From Henricia sp. BOLD:AAB3569 (lineage: Eukaryota; Echinodermata; Asteroidea; Spinulosida; Echinasteridae), in assembly GCA_037783545.1 (NCBI GenBank), contig JBBELK010000553.1, positions 62,001 to 126,000 on the forward strand: a stretch of DNA of 64,000 nt, given 5' to 3'. Both the position numbers and the translations under genes were made by a program. The notes beneath the pieces are model-generated. The model made no database searches, was not told where the DNA came from, and was given only the letters and a program-made list of their open reading frames with translations. Shown piece after piece: positions 36,501-47,746 of the stretch. Numbering within the stretch: position 1 is the first letter of the stretch; every line of letters begins with the position of its first letter.

Positions 36501-39500
36501 ACTCGTGCGCATGCTCAGTCTTGTTTGTGACGGGAATTTGGTCAAAGTGTGGTCCAAACGTCGGTAAATTTGGAAGTCAAGACATTTTCCAACGAACTTC
36601 AAATTTTGCATGCTCCAAACAGTCTATATTCCGCACTTGTCCTGAAAAATTGATAGACTTTCGCCGGGAAATGGCCGAGAAATTTCAGAGTTTATGGAAA
36701 ACTGCGCTCAGGCTTCCTGCCTGCTCTGCAGACCGTGGCTGTCCGTGTACTCCTGATCACTCGTGCGCATGCTCAGTCTTGTTTGGGACGGGAATTTGGT
36801 CAAAGTGTGGTCCAAACTTCGGTAAATTTGGAAGTCAAGACATTTTCCGACGAACTTAAAATTTGGCATGCCCCAAACAGTCTATATTCCGCACTTGTCC
36901 TGAAAAATTGACAGACTTTCGCCGGGAAATGGCCGAGAAATTTCAGAGTTTAGGGAAAACTGGGCTCGGGCTTCCTGCCTGCTCTGCAGACCGTGGCTGT
37001 CCATGTACTCCTGACTCGTGCGCATGCTCCGTCTTGTTTGGGACGGGAATTTGGTCAAAGTGTGGTCCAAACTTCGTCAAATTTGGAAGTCAAGAAATTT
37101 TCCGACGAACTTCAAATTTTGCATGCTCCAAACAGTCTATATTCCGCACTTGTCCTGAAAAATTGACTGACTTTCGCCGGGAAATGGCCGAGAAATTTCA
37201 GAGTTTAGGGAAAACTGCGCTCAGGCTTCCTGCCTGCTCTGCAGACCGTGGCTGTCCGTGTACTCCTGACTCATGCTCAGTCCTGTTTGGGACGGGAATT
37301 TGGTCAAAGTGTGGTCCAAACTTCGGCAAATTTGGAAGTCAAGAAATTTTCCGACGAACTTCAAATTTTGCATTCTCCAAACAGTCTATATTCCGCACTT
37401 GTCCTGAAAAATTGACAGACTTTCGCCGGGAAATGGCCGATACATTTCAGAGTTTAAGGACAACTGGGCTCGGGCTTCCTGCCTGCTCTGCAGACCGTGG
37501 CTGTCCGTGTACTCCTGATCACTCGTGCGCATGCTCAGTCTTGTTTGGGACGGGAATTTGGTCAAAGTGTGGTCCAAACGTCGGTAAATTTGGAAGTCAA
37601 GAAATTTTCCAACGAACTTCAAATTTTGCATGCTCCAAACAGTCTATATTCCGCACTTGTCCTGAAAAATTGACAGACTTTCGCCGGGAAATGGCCGAGA
37701 AATTTCAGAGTTTAGGGAAAACTGCGCTCAGGCTTCCTGCCTGCTCTGCAGACCGTGGCTGTCCGTGTACTCCTGATCACTCGTGCGCATGCTCAGTCTT
37801 GTTTGGGACGGGAATTTGGTCAAAGTGTGGTCCAAACGTCGGCAAATTTGGAAGTCAAGAAATTTTCCGACGAACTTAAAATTTTGCATGATCGAAACAG
37901 TCTATATTCCGCACTTGTCCTGAAAAATTGACAGACTTTCGCCGGGAAATGGCCCAGAAATTTCAGAGTTTAGAGAAAACTGGGCTCGGGCTTCCTGCCT
38001 GCTCTGCAGACCGTGGCTGTCCGTGTACTCCTGACTCGTGCGCATGCTCAGTCTTGTTTGGGACGGGAATTTGGTCAAAGTGTGGTCCAAACGTCGGCAA
38101 ATTTGTAAGTCAAGAAATTTTCCGACGAACTTCAAATTTTGCATTCTCCAAACAGTCTATATTCCGCACTTGTCCTGAAAAATTGACAGACTTTCGCCGG
38201 GAAATGGCCGAGAAAATTCAGAGTTTAGGGAAAACTGGGCTCGGGCTTCCTGCCTGCTCTGCAGACCGTGGCTGTCCGTGTACTCCTGATCACTCGTGCG
38301 CAGGCTCAGTCTTGTTTGGGACGGGAATTTGGTCAAAGTGTGGTCCAAACGTCGGCAAATTTGGAAGTCAAGAAATTTTCCGACGAACTTCAAATTTTGC
38401 ATGCCCCAAACAGTCTATATTCCGCACTTGTCCTGAAAAATTGACAGACTTTCGCCGGGAAATGGCCGAGAAATTTCAGAGTTTAAGGAAAACTGGGCTC
38501 GGGCTTCCTGCCTGCTCTGCAGACCGTGGCTGTCCGTGCACTCCTGATCACTCGTGCGCATGCTCAGTCTTGTTTGTGACGGGAATTTGGTCAAAGTGTG
38601 GTCCAAACGTCGGTAAATTTGGAAGTCAAGACATTTTCCAACGAACTTCAAATTTTGCATGCTCCAAACAGTCTATATTCCGCACTTGTCCTGAAAAATT
38701 GATAGACTTTCGCCGGGAAATGGCCGAGAAATTTCAGAGTTTAGGGAAAACTGCGCTCAGGCTTCCTGCCTACTCTGCAGACCGTGGCTGTCCGTGTACT
38801 CCTGATCACTCGTGCGCATGCTCAGTCTTGTTTGGGACGGGAATTTGGTCAAAGTGTGGTCCAAACGTCGGCAAATTTGGAAGTCAAGAAATTTTCCGAC
38901 GAACTTAAAATTTTGCATGATCGAAACAGTCTATATTCCGGACTTGTCCTGAAACATTGACAGACTTTCACGGGAAATGGCCCAGAAATTTCAGAGTTTA
39001 GAGAAAACTGGGCTCGGGCTTCCTGCCTGCTCTGCAGACCGTGGCTGTCCGTGTACTCCTGACTCGTGCGCATGCTCAGTCTTGTTTGGGACGGGAATTT
39101 GGTCAAAGTGTGGTCCAAACGTCGGCAAATTTGTAAGTCAATAAATTTTCCGACGAACTTCAAATTTTGCATTCTCCAAACAGTCTATATTCCGCACTTG
39201 TCCTGAAAAATTGACAGACTTTCGCAGGGAAATGGCCGAGAAATTTCAGAGTTTAAGGAAAACTGGGCTCTGGCTTCCTGCCTGCTCTGCAGACCGTGGC
39301 TGTCCGTGTACTCCTGATCACTCGTGCGCATGCTCAGTCTTGTTTGGGACGGGAATTTGGTCAAAGTGTGGTCCAAATTTCGGTAAATTTGGAAGTCAAG
39401 ACATTTTCCAACGAACTTCAAATTGTGCATGCTCCAAACAGTCTATATTCCGCACTTGTCCTGAAAAATTGACAGACTTTCGCCGGGAAATGGCCGAGAA

Positions 39501-42226
39501 ATTTCAGAGTTTAAGGAAAACTGGGCTCGGGCTTCCTGCCTGCTCTGCAGACCGTGGCTGTCCGTGTACTCCTGATCACTCGTGCGCATGCTCAGTCTTG
39601 TTTGTGACGGGAATTTGGTCAAAGTGTGGTCCAAACGTCGGTAAATTTGGAAGTCAAGACATTTTCCAACGAACTTCAAATTTTGCATGCTCCAAACAGT
39701 CTATATTCCGCACTTGTCCTGAAAAATTGATAGACTTTCGCCGGGAAATGGCCGAGAAATTTCAGAGTTTAGGGAAAACTGCGCTCAGGCTTCCTGCCTG
39801 CTCTGCAGACCGTGGCTGTCCGTGTACTCCTGACTCATGCTCAGTCTTGTTTGGGACGGGAATTTGGTCAAAGTGTGGTCCAAACTTCGGTAAATTTGGA
39901 AGTCAAGACATTTTCCGACGAACTTAAAATTTGGCATGCCCCAAACAGTCTATATTCCGCACTTGTCCTGAAAAATTGACAGACTTTCGCCGGGAAATGG
40001 CCGAGAAATTTCAGAGTTTAGGGAAAACTGGGCTCGGGCTTCCTGCCTGCTCTGCAGACTGTGGCTGTCCATGTACTCCTGACTCGTGCGCATGCTCCGT
40101 CTTGTTTGGGACGGGAATTTGGTCAAAGTGTGGTCCAAACTTCGTCAAATTTGGAAGTCAAGAAATTTTCCGACGAACTTCAAATTTTGCATGCTCCAAA
40201 CAGTCTATATTCCGCACTTGTCCTGAAAAATTGACTGACTTTCGCCGGGAAATGGCCGAGAAATTTCAGAGTTTAGGGAAAACTGCGCTCAGGCTTCCTG
40301 CCTGCTCTGCAGACCGTGGCTGTCCGTGTACTCCTGACTCATGCTCAGTCTTGTTTGGGACGGGAATTTGGTCAAAGTGTGGTCCAAACTTCGGCAAATT
40401 TGGAAGTCAAGAAATTTTCCGACGAACTTCAAATTTTGCATTCTCCAAACAGTCTATATTCCGCACTTGTCCTGAAAAATTGATAGACTTTCGCCGGGAA
40501 ATGGCCGAGAAATTTCAGAGTTTAGGGAAAACTGCGCTCAGGCTTCCTGCCTGCTCTGCAGACCGTGGCTGTCCGTGTACTCCTGATCACTCGTGCGCAT
40601 GCTCAGTCTTGTTTGGGACGGGAATTTGGTCAAAGTGTGGTCCAAACGTCGGCAAATTTGGAAGTCAAGAAATTTTCCGACGAACTTAAAATTTTGCATG
40701 ATCGAAACAGTCTATATTCCGCACTTGTCCTGAAAAATTGACAGACTTTCGCCGGGAAATGGCCCAGAAATTTCAGAGTTTAGAGAAAACTGCGCTCAGG
40801 CTTCCTGCCTGCTCTGCAGACCGTGGCTGTCCGTGTACTCCTGACTCATGCTCAGTCTTGTTTGGGACGGGAATTTGGTCAAAGTGTGGTCCAAACTTCG
40901 GTAAATTTGGAAGTCAAGACATTTTCCGACGAACTTAAAATTTGGCATGCCCCAAACAGTCTATATTCCGCACTTGTCCTGAAAAATTGACAGACTTTCG
41001 CCGGGAAATGGCCGAGAAATGTCAGAGTTTAGGGAAAACTGGGCTCGGGCTTCCTGCCTGCTCTGCAGACCGTGGCTGTCCATGTACTCCTGACTCGTGC
41101 GCATGCTCCGTCTTGTTTGGGACGGGAATTTGGTCAAAGTGTGGTCCAAACGTCGGTAAATTTGGAAGTCAAGACATTTTCCAACGAACTTCAAATTTTG
41201 CATGCTCCAAACAGTCTATATTCCGCACTTGTCCTGAAAAATTGATAGACTTTCGCCGGGAAATGGCCGAGAAATTTCAGAGTTTAGGGAAAACTGCGCT
41301 CAGGCTTCCTGCCTGCTCTGCAGACTGTGGCTGTCCATGTACTCCTGACTCGTGCGCATGCTCCGTCTTGTTTGGGACGGGAATTTGGTCAAAGTGTGGT
41401 CCAAACTTCGTCAAATTTGGAAGTCAAGAAATTTTCCGACGAACTTCAAATTTTGCATGCTCCAAACAGTCTATATTCCGCACTTGTCCTGAAAAATTGA
41501 CTGACTTTCGCCGGGAAATGGCCGAGAAATTTCAGAGTTTAGGGAAAACTGCGCTCAGGCTTCCTGCCTGCTCTGCAGACCGTGGCTGTCCGTGTACTCC
41601 TGACTCATGCTCAGTCTTGTTTGGGACGGGAATTTGGTCAAAGTGTGGTCCAAACTTCGGCAAATTTGGAAGTCAAGAAATTTTCCGACGAACTTCAAAT
41701 TTTGCATTCTCCAAACAGTCTATATTCCGCACTTGTCCTGAAAAATTGATAGACTTTCGCCGGGAAATGGCCGAGAAATTTCAGAGTTTAGGGAAAACTG
41801 CGCTCAGGCTTCCTGCCTGCTCTGCAGACCGTGGCTGTCCGTGTACTCCTGATCACTCGTGCGCATGCTCAGTCTTGTTTGGGACGGGAATTTGGTCAAA
41901 GTGTGGTCCAAACGTCGGCAAATTTGGAAGTCAAGAAATTTTCCGACGAACTTAAAATTTTGCATGATCGAAACAGTCTATATTCCGCACTTGTCCTGAA
42001 AAATTGACAGACTTTCGCCGGGAAATGGCCCAGAAATTTCAGAGTTTAGAGAAAACTGCGCTCAGGCTTCCTGCCTGCTCTGCAGACCGTGGCTGTCCGT
42101 GTACTCCTGACTCATGCTCAGTCTTGTTTGGGACGGGAATTTGGTCAAAGTGTGGTCCAAACTTCGGTAAATTTGGAAGTCAAGACATTTTCCGACGAAC
42201 TTAAAATTTGGCATGCCCCAAACAGT
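29220..42226 (+). repeat. Large tandem duplication (6.1-kb and 6.9-kb copies)
   Basis: About 29220-35337 is copied as about 35338-42226. The offset is 6,118 bp at first; rare markers such as AGTCCTGTTTGG (about 31161 and 37279) and GAGTTTATGGAAAACTG (about 30573 and 36691) are shared. It becomes 6,373 bp after one extra 255-bp monomer in the second copy (marker GAGAAAATTCAG, about 31846 and 38214-38219). It then becomes 6,889 bp after two more 258-bp monomers (33042 and 39931; 34053 and 40942). All changes in offset are whole monomers, as expected of unequal exchange in register. Confidence 0.82.
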
Positions 42227-44766
42227 CTATATTCCGCACTTGTCCTGAAAAATTGACAGACTTTCGCCGGGAAATGGCCGAGAAATGTCAGAGTTTAGGG
42301 AAAACTGGGCTCGGGCTTCCTGCCTGCTCTGCAGACCGTGGCTGTCCATGTACTCCTGACTCGTGCGCATGCTCCGTCTTGTTTGGGACGGGAATTTGGT
42401 CAAAGTGTGGTCCAAACTTCGTCAAATTTGGAAGTCAAGAAATTTTCCGACGAACTTCAAATTTTGCATGCTCCAAACAGTCTATATTCCGCACTTGTCC
42501 TGAAAAATTGACTGACTTTCGCCGGGAAATGGCCGAGAAATTTCAGAGTTTAGGGAAAACTGCGCTCAGGCTTCCTGCCTGCTCTGCAGACCGTGGCTGT
42601 CCGTGTACTCCTGATCACTCGTGCGCATGCTCAGTCTTGTTTGGGACGGGAATTTGGTCAAAGTGTGGTCCAAACGTCGGCAAATTTGTAAGTCAAGAAA
42701 TTTTCCGACGAACTTCAAATTTTGCATTCTCCAAACAGTCTATATTCCGCACTTGTCCTGAAAAATTGACAGACTTTCGCCGGGAAATGGCCGAGAAATT
42801 TCAGAGTTTAGGGAAAACTGCGCTCAGGCTTTCTGCCTGCTCTGCAGACCGTGGCTGTCCGTGTACTCCTGACTCATGCTTAGTCTTGTTTGGGACGGGA
42901 ATTTGGTCAAAGTGTGGTCCAAACTTCGGCAAATTTGGAAGTCAAGACATTTTCCGACGAACTTAAAATTTGGCATGCCCCAAACAGTCTATATTCCGCA
43001 CTTGTCCTGAAAAATTGACAGACTTTCGCCGGGAAATGGCCCAGAAATTTCAGAGTTTAGAGAAAACTGGGCTCGGGCTTCCTGCCTGCTCTGCAGACCG
43101 TGGCTGTCCGTGTACTCCTGACTCGTGCGCATGCTCAGTCTTGTTTGGGACGGGAATTTGGTCAAAGTGTGGTCCAAACGTCGGTAAATTTGGAAGTCAA
43201 GACATTTTCCAACGAACTTCAAATTGTGCATGCTCCAAACAGTCTATATTCCGCACTTGTCCTGAAAAATTGATAGACTTTTGCCGGGAAATGGCCGAGA
43301 AATTTCAGAGTTTAGGGAAAACTGGGCTCGGGCTTCCTGACTGCTCTGCAGACCGTGGCTGTCTGTGTACTCCTGATCACTCGTGCGCATGCTCAGTCTT
43401 GTTTGGGACGGGAATTTGGTCAAAGTGTGGTCCAAACGTCGGCAAATTTGGAAGTCAATAAATTTTCCGACGAACTTCAAATTTTGCATGCCCCAAACAG
43501 TCTATATTCCGCACTTGTCCTGAAAAATTGACAGACTTTCGCCTGGAAATGGCCGAGAAATTTCAGAGTTTAAGGAAAACTGGGCTCGGGCTTCCTGCCT
43601 GCTCTGCAGACCGTGGCTGTCCGTGTACTCCTGATCACTCGTGCGCATGCTCAGTCTTGTTTGTGACGGGAATTTGGTCAAAGTGTGGTCCAAACGTCGG
43701 TAAATTTGGAAGTCAAGACATTTTCCAACGAACTTCAAATTTTGCATGCTCCAAACAGTCTATATTCCGCACTTGTCCTGAAAAATTGATTGACTTTCGC
43801 TGGGAAATGGCCGAGAAATTTCAGAGTTTAGGGAAAACTGCGCTCAGGCTTCCTGCCTGCTCTGCAGACCGTGGCTGTCCGTGTACTCCTGATCACTCGT
43901 GCGCATGCTCAGTCTTGTTTGGGACGGGAATTTGGTCAAAGTGTGGTCCAAACGTCGGCAAATTTGGAAGTCAAGAAATTTTCCGACGAACTTAAAATTT
44001 TGCATGATCGAAACAGTCTATATTCCGCACTTGTCCTGAAAAATTGACAGACTTTCGCCGGGAAATGGCCCAGAAATTTCAGAGTTTAGAGAAAACTGCG
44101 CTCAGGCTTCCTGCCTGCTCTGCAGACCGTGGCTGTCCGTGTACTCCTGACTCATGCTCAGTCTTGTTTGGGACGGGAATTTGGTCAAAGTGTGGTCCAA
44201 ACTTCGGTAAATTTGGAAGTCAAGACATTTTCCGACGAATTTAAAATTTGGCATGCCCCAAACAGTCTATATTCCGCACTTGTCCTGAAAAATTGACAGA
44301 CTTTCGCCGGGAAATGGCCGAGAAATTTCAGAGTTTAGGGAAAACTGGGCTCGGGCTTCCTGCCTGCTCTGCAGACCGTGGCTGTCCATGTACTCCTGAC
44401 TCGTGCGCATGCTCCGTCTTGTTTGGGACGGGAATTTGGTCAAAGTGTGGTCCAAACTTCGTCAAATTTGGAAGTCAAGAAATTTTCCGACGAACTTCAA
44501 ATTTTGCATGCTCCAAACAGTCTATATTCCGCACTTGTCCTGAAAAATTGACTGACTTTCGCCGGGAAATGGCCGAGAAATTTCAGAGTTTAGGGAAAAC
44601 TGCGCTCAGGCTTCCTGCCTGCTCTGCAGACCGTGGCTGTCCGTGTACTCCTGACTCATGCTCAGTCTTGTTTGGGACGGGAATTTGGTCAAAGTGTGGT
44701 CCAAACTTCGGCAAATTTGGAAGTCAAGAAATTTTCCGACGAACTTCAAATTTTGCATTCTCCAAA

Positions 44767-45775
44767 CAGTCTATATTCCGCACTTGTCCTGAAAAATTGA
44801 CAGACTTTCGCCGGGAAATGGCCGATACATTTCAGAGTTTAAGGACAACTGGGCTCGGGCTTCCTGCCTGCTCTGCAGACCGTGGCTGTCCGTGTACTCC
44901 TGATCACTCGTGCGCATGCTCAGTCTAGTTTGGGACGGGAATTTGGTCAAAGTGTGGTCCAAACGTCGGTAAATTTGGAAGTCAAGAAATTTTCCAACGA
45001 ACTTCAAATTTTGCATGCTCCAAACAGTCTATATTCCGCACTTGTCCTGAAAAATTGACAGACTTTCGCCGGGAAATGGCGGAGAAATTTCAGAGTTTAG
45101 GGAAAACTGCGCTCAGGCTTCCTGCCTGCTCTGCAGACCGTGGCTGTCCGTGTACTCCTGATCACTCGTGCGCATGCTCAGTCTTGTTTGGGACGGGAAT
45201 TTGGTCAAAGTGTGGTCCAAACGTCGGCAAATTTGGAAGTCAAGAAATTTTCCGACGAACTTCAAATTTTGCATTCTCCAAACAGTCTATATTCCGCACT
45301 TGTCCTGAAAAATTGACAGACTTTCGCCGGGAAATGGCCGATACATTTCAGAGTTTAAGGACAACTGGGCTCGGGCTTCCTGCCTGCTCTGCAGACCGTG
45401 GCTGTCCGTGTACTCCTGATCACTCGTGCGCATGCTCAGTCTAGTTTGGGACGGGAATTTGGTCAAAGTGTGGTCCAAACGTCGGTAAATTTGGAAGTCA
45501 AGAAATTTTCCAACGAACTTCAAATTTTGCATGCTCCAAACAGTCTATATTCCGCACTTGTCCTGAAAAATTGACAGACTTTCGCCGGGAAATGGCCGAG
45601 AAATTTCAGAGTTTAGGGAAAACTGCGCTCAGGCTTCCTGCCTGCTCTGCAGACCGTGGCTGTCCGTGTACTCCTGATCACTCGTGCGCATGCTCAGTCT
45701 TGTTTGGGACGGGAATTTGGTCAAAGTGTGGTCCAAACGTCGGCAAATTTGGAAGTCAAGAAATTTTCCGACGAA
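44767..45775 (+). repeat. 516-bp dimer duplication next to the insertion
   Basis: Monomers 44767-45282 are repeated from 45283. Both copies share the private CAGTCTAGTTTGGG change, which creates TAG at 44926-44928 and again at 45442-45444, and the GATACATTTCAG/GGACAACTGGG subtype. The second copy runs up to the inserted element at 45776. Confidence 0.85.
45773..45775. other. Target-site duplication GAA, left copy
   Basis: GAA directly precedes TAGTAGGGTCC and is repeated at 51968-51970 directly after CCCTACTA. Uninterrupted monomers such as the one ending near 43993 read GACGAACTTAAAA, with a single GAA. Only three bases are duplicated. Confidence 0.88.
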
Positions 45776-46575
45776 TAGTAGGGTCCAGAATGGAAGTCCC
45801 GTTCTCGATGTCTTTACCAGAAGTTTTGAAGGTGTTTTCTTATGGATTTGAGGGTGCAAAATACAATGAGAGGGGTCTGACCCATCGAAATATGTGGGGA
45901 ACTCTCGCTAGAGGGCGTTTTTCAAAATGGCCGCCAAAATCACTTAAAATCACCATAACTTGGTCAGTGAAGCACCCAGCAGCACGATTCTGATGTCTAC
46001 ACCCATGTTTTTAGGGTCAAGGAATCCAATAGATCCACTTACAAGAGCCTAGGACCTACCATTCCAAGATGGCTGCCAACATTTCAAAATGGCCGCCAGT
46101 GAAAATTAGTTTTGCCTATATCTCGGGTGCAGACAGTACTAGAAGTATGATTCTGGTGTCTATACCCACTTTTACAGGGTCAAGGAATCCACTGGAATAT
46201 CTCAGAACAGCACAGGACCTCAATATCCAAGATGGCTGCCAAAATTTTAAAAATGGCCACTACTAAAAATGCAGAATTTTGCCTATTTCTTGGTTCCAGA
46301 AGCTCATATAAGTATGAATAAAAGTTTTGATGTATTTTTAAACATATTCGAGGATGCTGAATAAAATGAGACGGGTCTGGGTTTAGGGAAAATGTAGGGA
46401 ACTCTTATAGGGGGCCTAAGTAGGACCTACCAGTCCAAGATGGCTGCCAAAATTTCAAAATGGCCACCAGTGAAAGTCTGTATTGCGAATGATACTCAGC
46501 AACAATACCCAAACAAACTAATAGTTATCCTAATGTAATCAATACAATAATTGACAGTGTTACAGTGGTGCATAC
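45776..46575 (+). repeat. Subterminal region with AAGATGGCTGCC repeats (left)
   Basis: About 0.8 kb of transposon DNA lies between the terminus and the retroelement remnant. AAGATGGCTGCC occurs at 46066-46077, 46229-46240 and 46437-46448. Each is followed by TTTCAAAATGGCC or a close variant, also seen alone at about 45921. Sequence between the repeats is related too: AGGGTCAAGGAATCCA occurs twice, and the AATGAGAGGGGTCTG...GGGAACTCTCGCTAGAGGG block has a diverged partner AATGAGACGGGTCTG...GGGAACTCTTATAGGGG. This indicates old internal tandem duplications. No open frame of note. Subterminal repeats in other DNA transposons can bind transposase; that role is inference. Confidence 0.75.
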
Positions 46576-46613
46576 TGTGACGGCCCGTACGGAAGCTGTT
46601 ACGGCCCGCCACA
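46576..46613 (+). mobile_element. LTR-like remnant, 38 bp (left arm)
   Basis: TGTGACGGCCCGTAC at 46576 begins like an LTR (TG...) and CCGCCACA ends like one (...CA). It stands directly in front of a tRNA-Leu primer-binding site, separated by one T. The 38 bp contain ACGGCCCG twice, so the piece may be an LTR collapsed by deletion between short repeats. A real LTR would be several hundred bp. That it derives from an LTR is inference from its edges and position. Confidence 0.6.
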
Positions 46614-46614
46614 T

Positions 46615-46634
46615 TGGTGGCAGCGGTGGGATTC
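46615..46634 (+). other. tRNA-Leu primer-binding site (left arm)
   Basis: TGGTGGCAGCGGTGGGATTC is the reverse complement of GAATCCCACCGCTGCCACCA, the 3' end plus CCA of a eukaryotic cytosolic tRNA-Leu (from memory of the AAG-anticodon isoacceptor). All 20 bases pair. In LTR retrotransposons this site primes minus-strand DNA synthesis and sits just inside the 5' LTR, as here. It marks the retroelement's 5' end and its orientation (+). Confidence 0.8.
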
Positions 46635-46783
46635 ACCAGTACTATGGATAACTGAAGCGGAGGACAACGGAATAGAGCAGAGGGAGCAAGTCGTACTTAC
46701 ACCGGGGAGACACCAGGTAAAATAGGCCGATTCTGGAGTGGAATTCCGGTACCGAGGGAGCGACTTCTTTCAAGCAGCTGCAT

Positions 46784-47131
46784 GTGTGGAGTACAGCAAC
46801 AAGTGGAGCAGCCAACGTGCTGCAATCAGTCAAAAAAGCAGCCCAGCATCAGTTGTCGCCAATGACATCTACAGTGAATCCCGGAGCGGCTCCAGGAGGA
46901 TTGTCAAGATGGACAACTGATGGGGAAGGGTGGATGAAGCAACCATTGGCAAGCAGCACTACACATATTGAGGGTGGATGGATAGGTGAGCTCGGGGAAC
47001 CAGCCGGAGGATCGCCTATGCTAAATACATTTAGCTCCTCTACTCCAGCGAGCAACGTGCAAATGGCAAGAGCCAAGGCAGAGGGGGCACCCAGGCCACC
47101 TGTAACAATCGAGAAGATCGAAAACTGGTAA
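46784..47131 (+). pseudogene. Retroelement leader / Gag N-terminal fragment (left arm)
   Basis: A 115-codon open stretch lies about 150 bp downstream of the primer-binding site. Its residues are Pro/Ala/Gly/Ser-rich (for example NPGAAPGG and PAGGSPM) with no domain I recognise, which is common for the variable N-terminus of Gag. It ends at TGGTAACC, where the right arm reads TGGTACCC. The stop is therefore a point mutation in this copy. The start is not certain, as several in-frame Met codons exist. It could be untranslated leader rather than Gag. Confidence 0.5.
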
Positions 47132-47248
47132 CCGGAGGAAGCAGGAACAGTTAGAGAACATTCCACCATGAATGTTGGAGTTTCTGCTCCACCGGGAATC
47201 ACTACCGCTAGTGGGGGCTTTCAAAGGCAACCAGGGTAGGGCCTATAC

Positions 47249-47419
47249 GTGACACTGGTTTTCAGCACCACGACGGCAGGATTGCGAACATCCCCAGGGT
47301 ATGCAGCGGCAGCCGGACAGTCTGCACGAGCGGCAAGCCTGAGCACGGCTTTAACTCAAGGCAGACCTTTCGAGATGGCACAATGGAGAGTTGGAAGCGA
47401 GCATGTGTCGACGTTAGAT
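47249..47419 (+). pseudogene. Gag-region middle fragment, cut by the MITE
   Basis: This short open stretch (about 57 codons, including GYAAAAGQSARAASL and FEMAQWRVGSEHVS) continues the same retroelement region in a different frame. It is interrupted at 47420 by the hAT-like MITE. The same stretch is uninterrupted in the right arm (50304-50498, minus strand). Function unknown. Confidence 0.4.
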
Positions 47420-47702
47420 CAGGGGCGGATCCAGGAATGTGAATAAGGGGGCGGGGGGGGGGGGGAGCCAAAGGCCCGAACGCGAGGACCGCAGGCCCGA
47501 ATCCCCCAGCGGCAGGTCTGGGTGGCCTCCCCATGAACATTTTGAAATCAAAGTGCTCCAGATGCGTTTTCCTGCAATTTGGAGACGAAATATTGATACA
47601 CCAACCTTCATCATTTTATATGTTCATAAAATATTTTTTTAGTCTGGCAAAAATAGGGGGGGGGGGGGGCGCCCGGGGCGCCCATGCCTGGATCCGCGCC
47701 TG
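47420..47702. mobile_element. hAT-like MITE, copy 1
   Basis: About 283 bp between CAGGGGCGGATCCAGGAATG and CATGCCTGGATCCGCGCCTG; these ends are inverted repeats matching at 18 of 20 bases. The CAGGGGCGG terminus is typical of non-autonomous hAT elements. GTTAGAT precedes it (47413-47419) and follows it (47702-47708), and occurs once in the unoccupied right arm. hAT duplications are normally 8 bp, so one base may have changed. The element contains G tracts near 47447-47464 and 47656-47669 and encodes no protein. The open frames crossing it are incidental. Confidence 0.82.
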
Positions 47703-47746
47703 TTAGATGAACGATCCAGCGCAAGGGCTCCAGTTTTACGACTAAG

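Larger units (their letters stand above)
1..45775 (+). repeat. Satellite array, left block (about 258-bp monomer)
   Basis: About 178 head-to-tail copies of one monomer fill this block without a gap. Using the anchor CAGTCTATATTCCGC as monomer start, copies begin at 2, 260, 518, 776, 1034, 1292, 1547, 1805 and so on. The main lengths are 258 bp, 255 bp (ATC missing from CTGATCACTCG) and 249 bp (nine bases missing at the same place, leaving CTGACTCATGCTC). Every copy is in the same orientation; + is an arbitrary choice. Most copies contain a PstI site (CTGCAG), and the 258-bp class also carries TGATCA. I see no RNA gene, promoter or host exon inside the block. It begins inside a monomer at base 1, so it continues upstream. 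Seen directly; a centromeric or heterochromatic location is inference. Confidence 0.98.

Noticed and set aside
1-45775. A CRISPR-like array
   Set aside because: Units are about 258 bp and near identical over their whole length. There are no short repeats separated by unique spacers and no cas genes.
46615-46634. Part of a tRNA-Leu gene
   Set aside because: Only the complement of the 3' end including CCA is present, and no tRNA body surrounds it. Position next to an LTR-like end fits a primer-binding site.
47447-47669. G tracts as a sequencing artefact
   Set aside because: They occur at matching places in both MITE copies with small length differences, as expected for genuine homopolymers. 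Exact lengths may still be uncertain.
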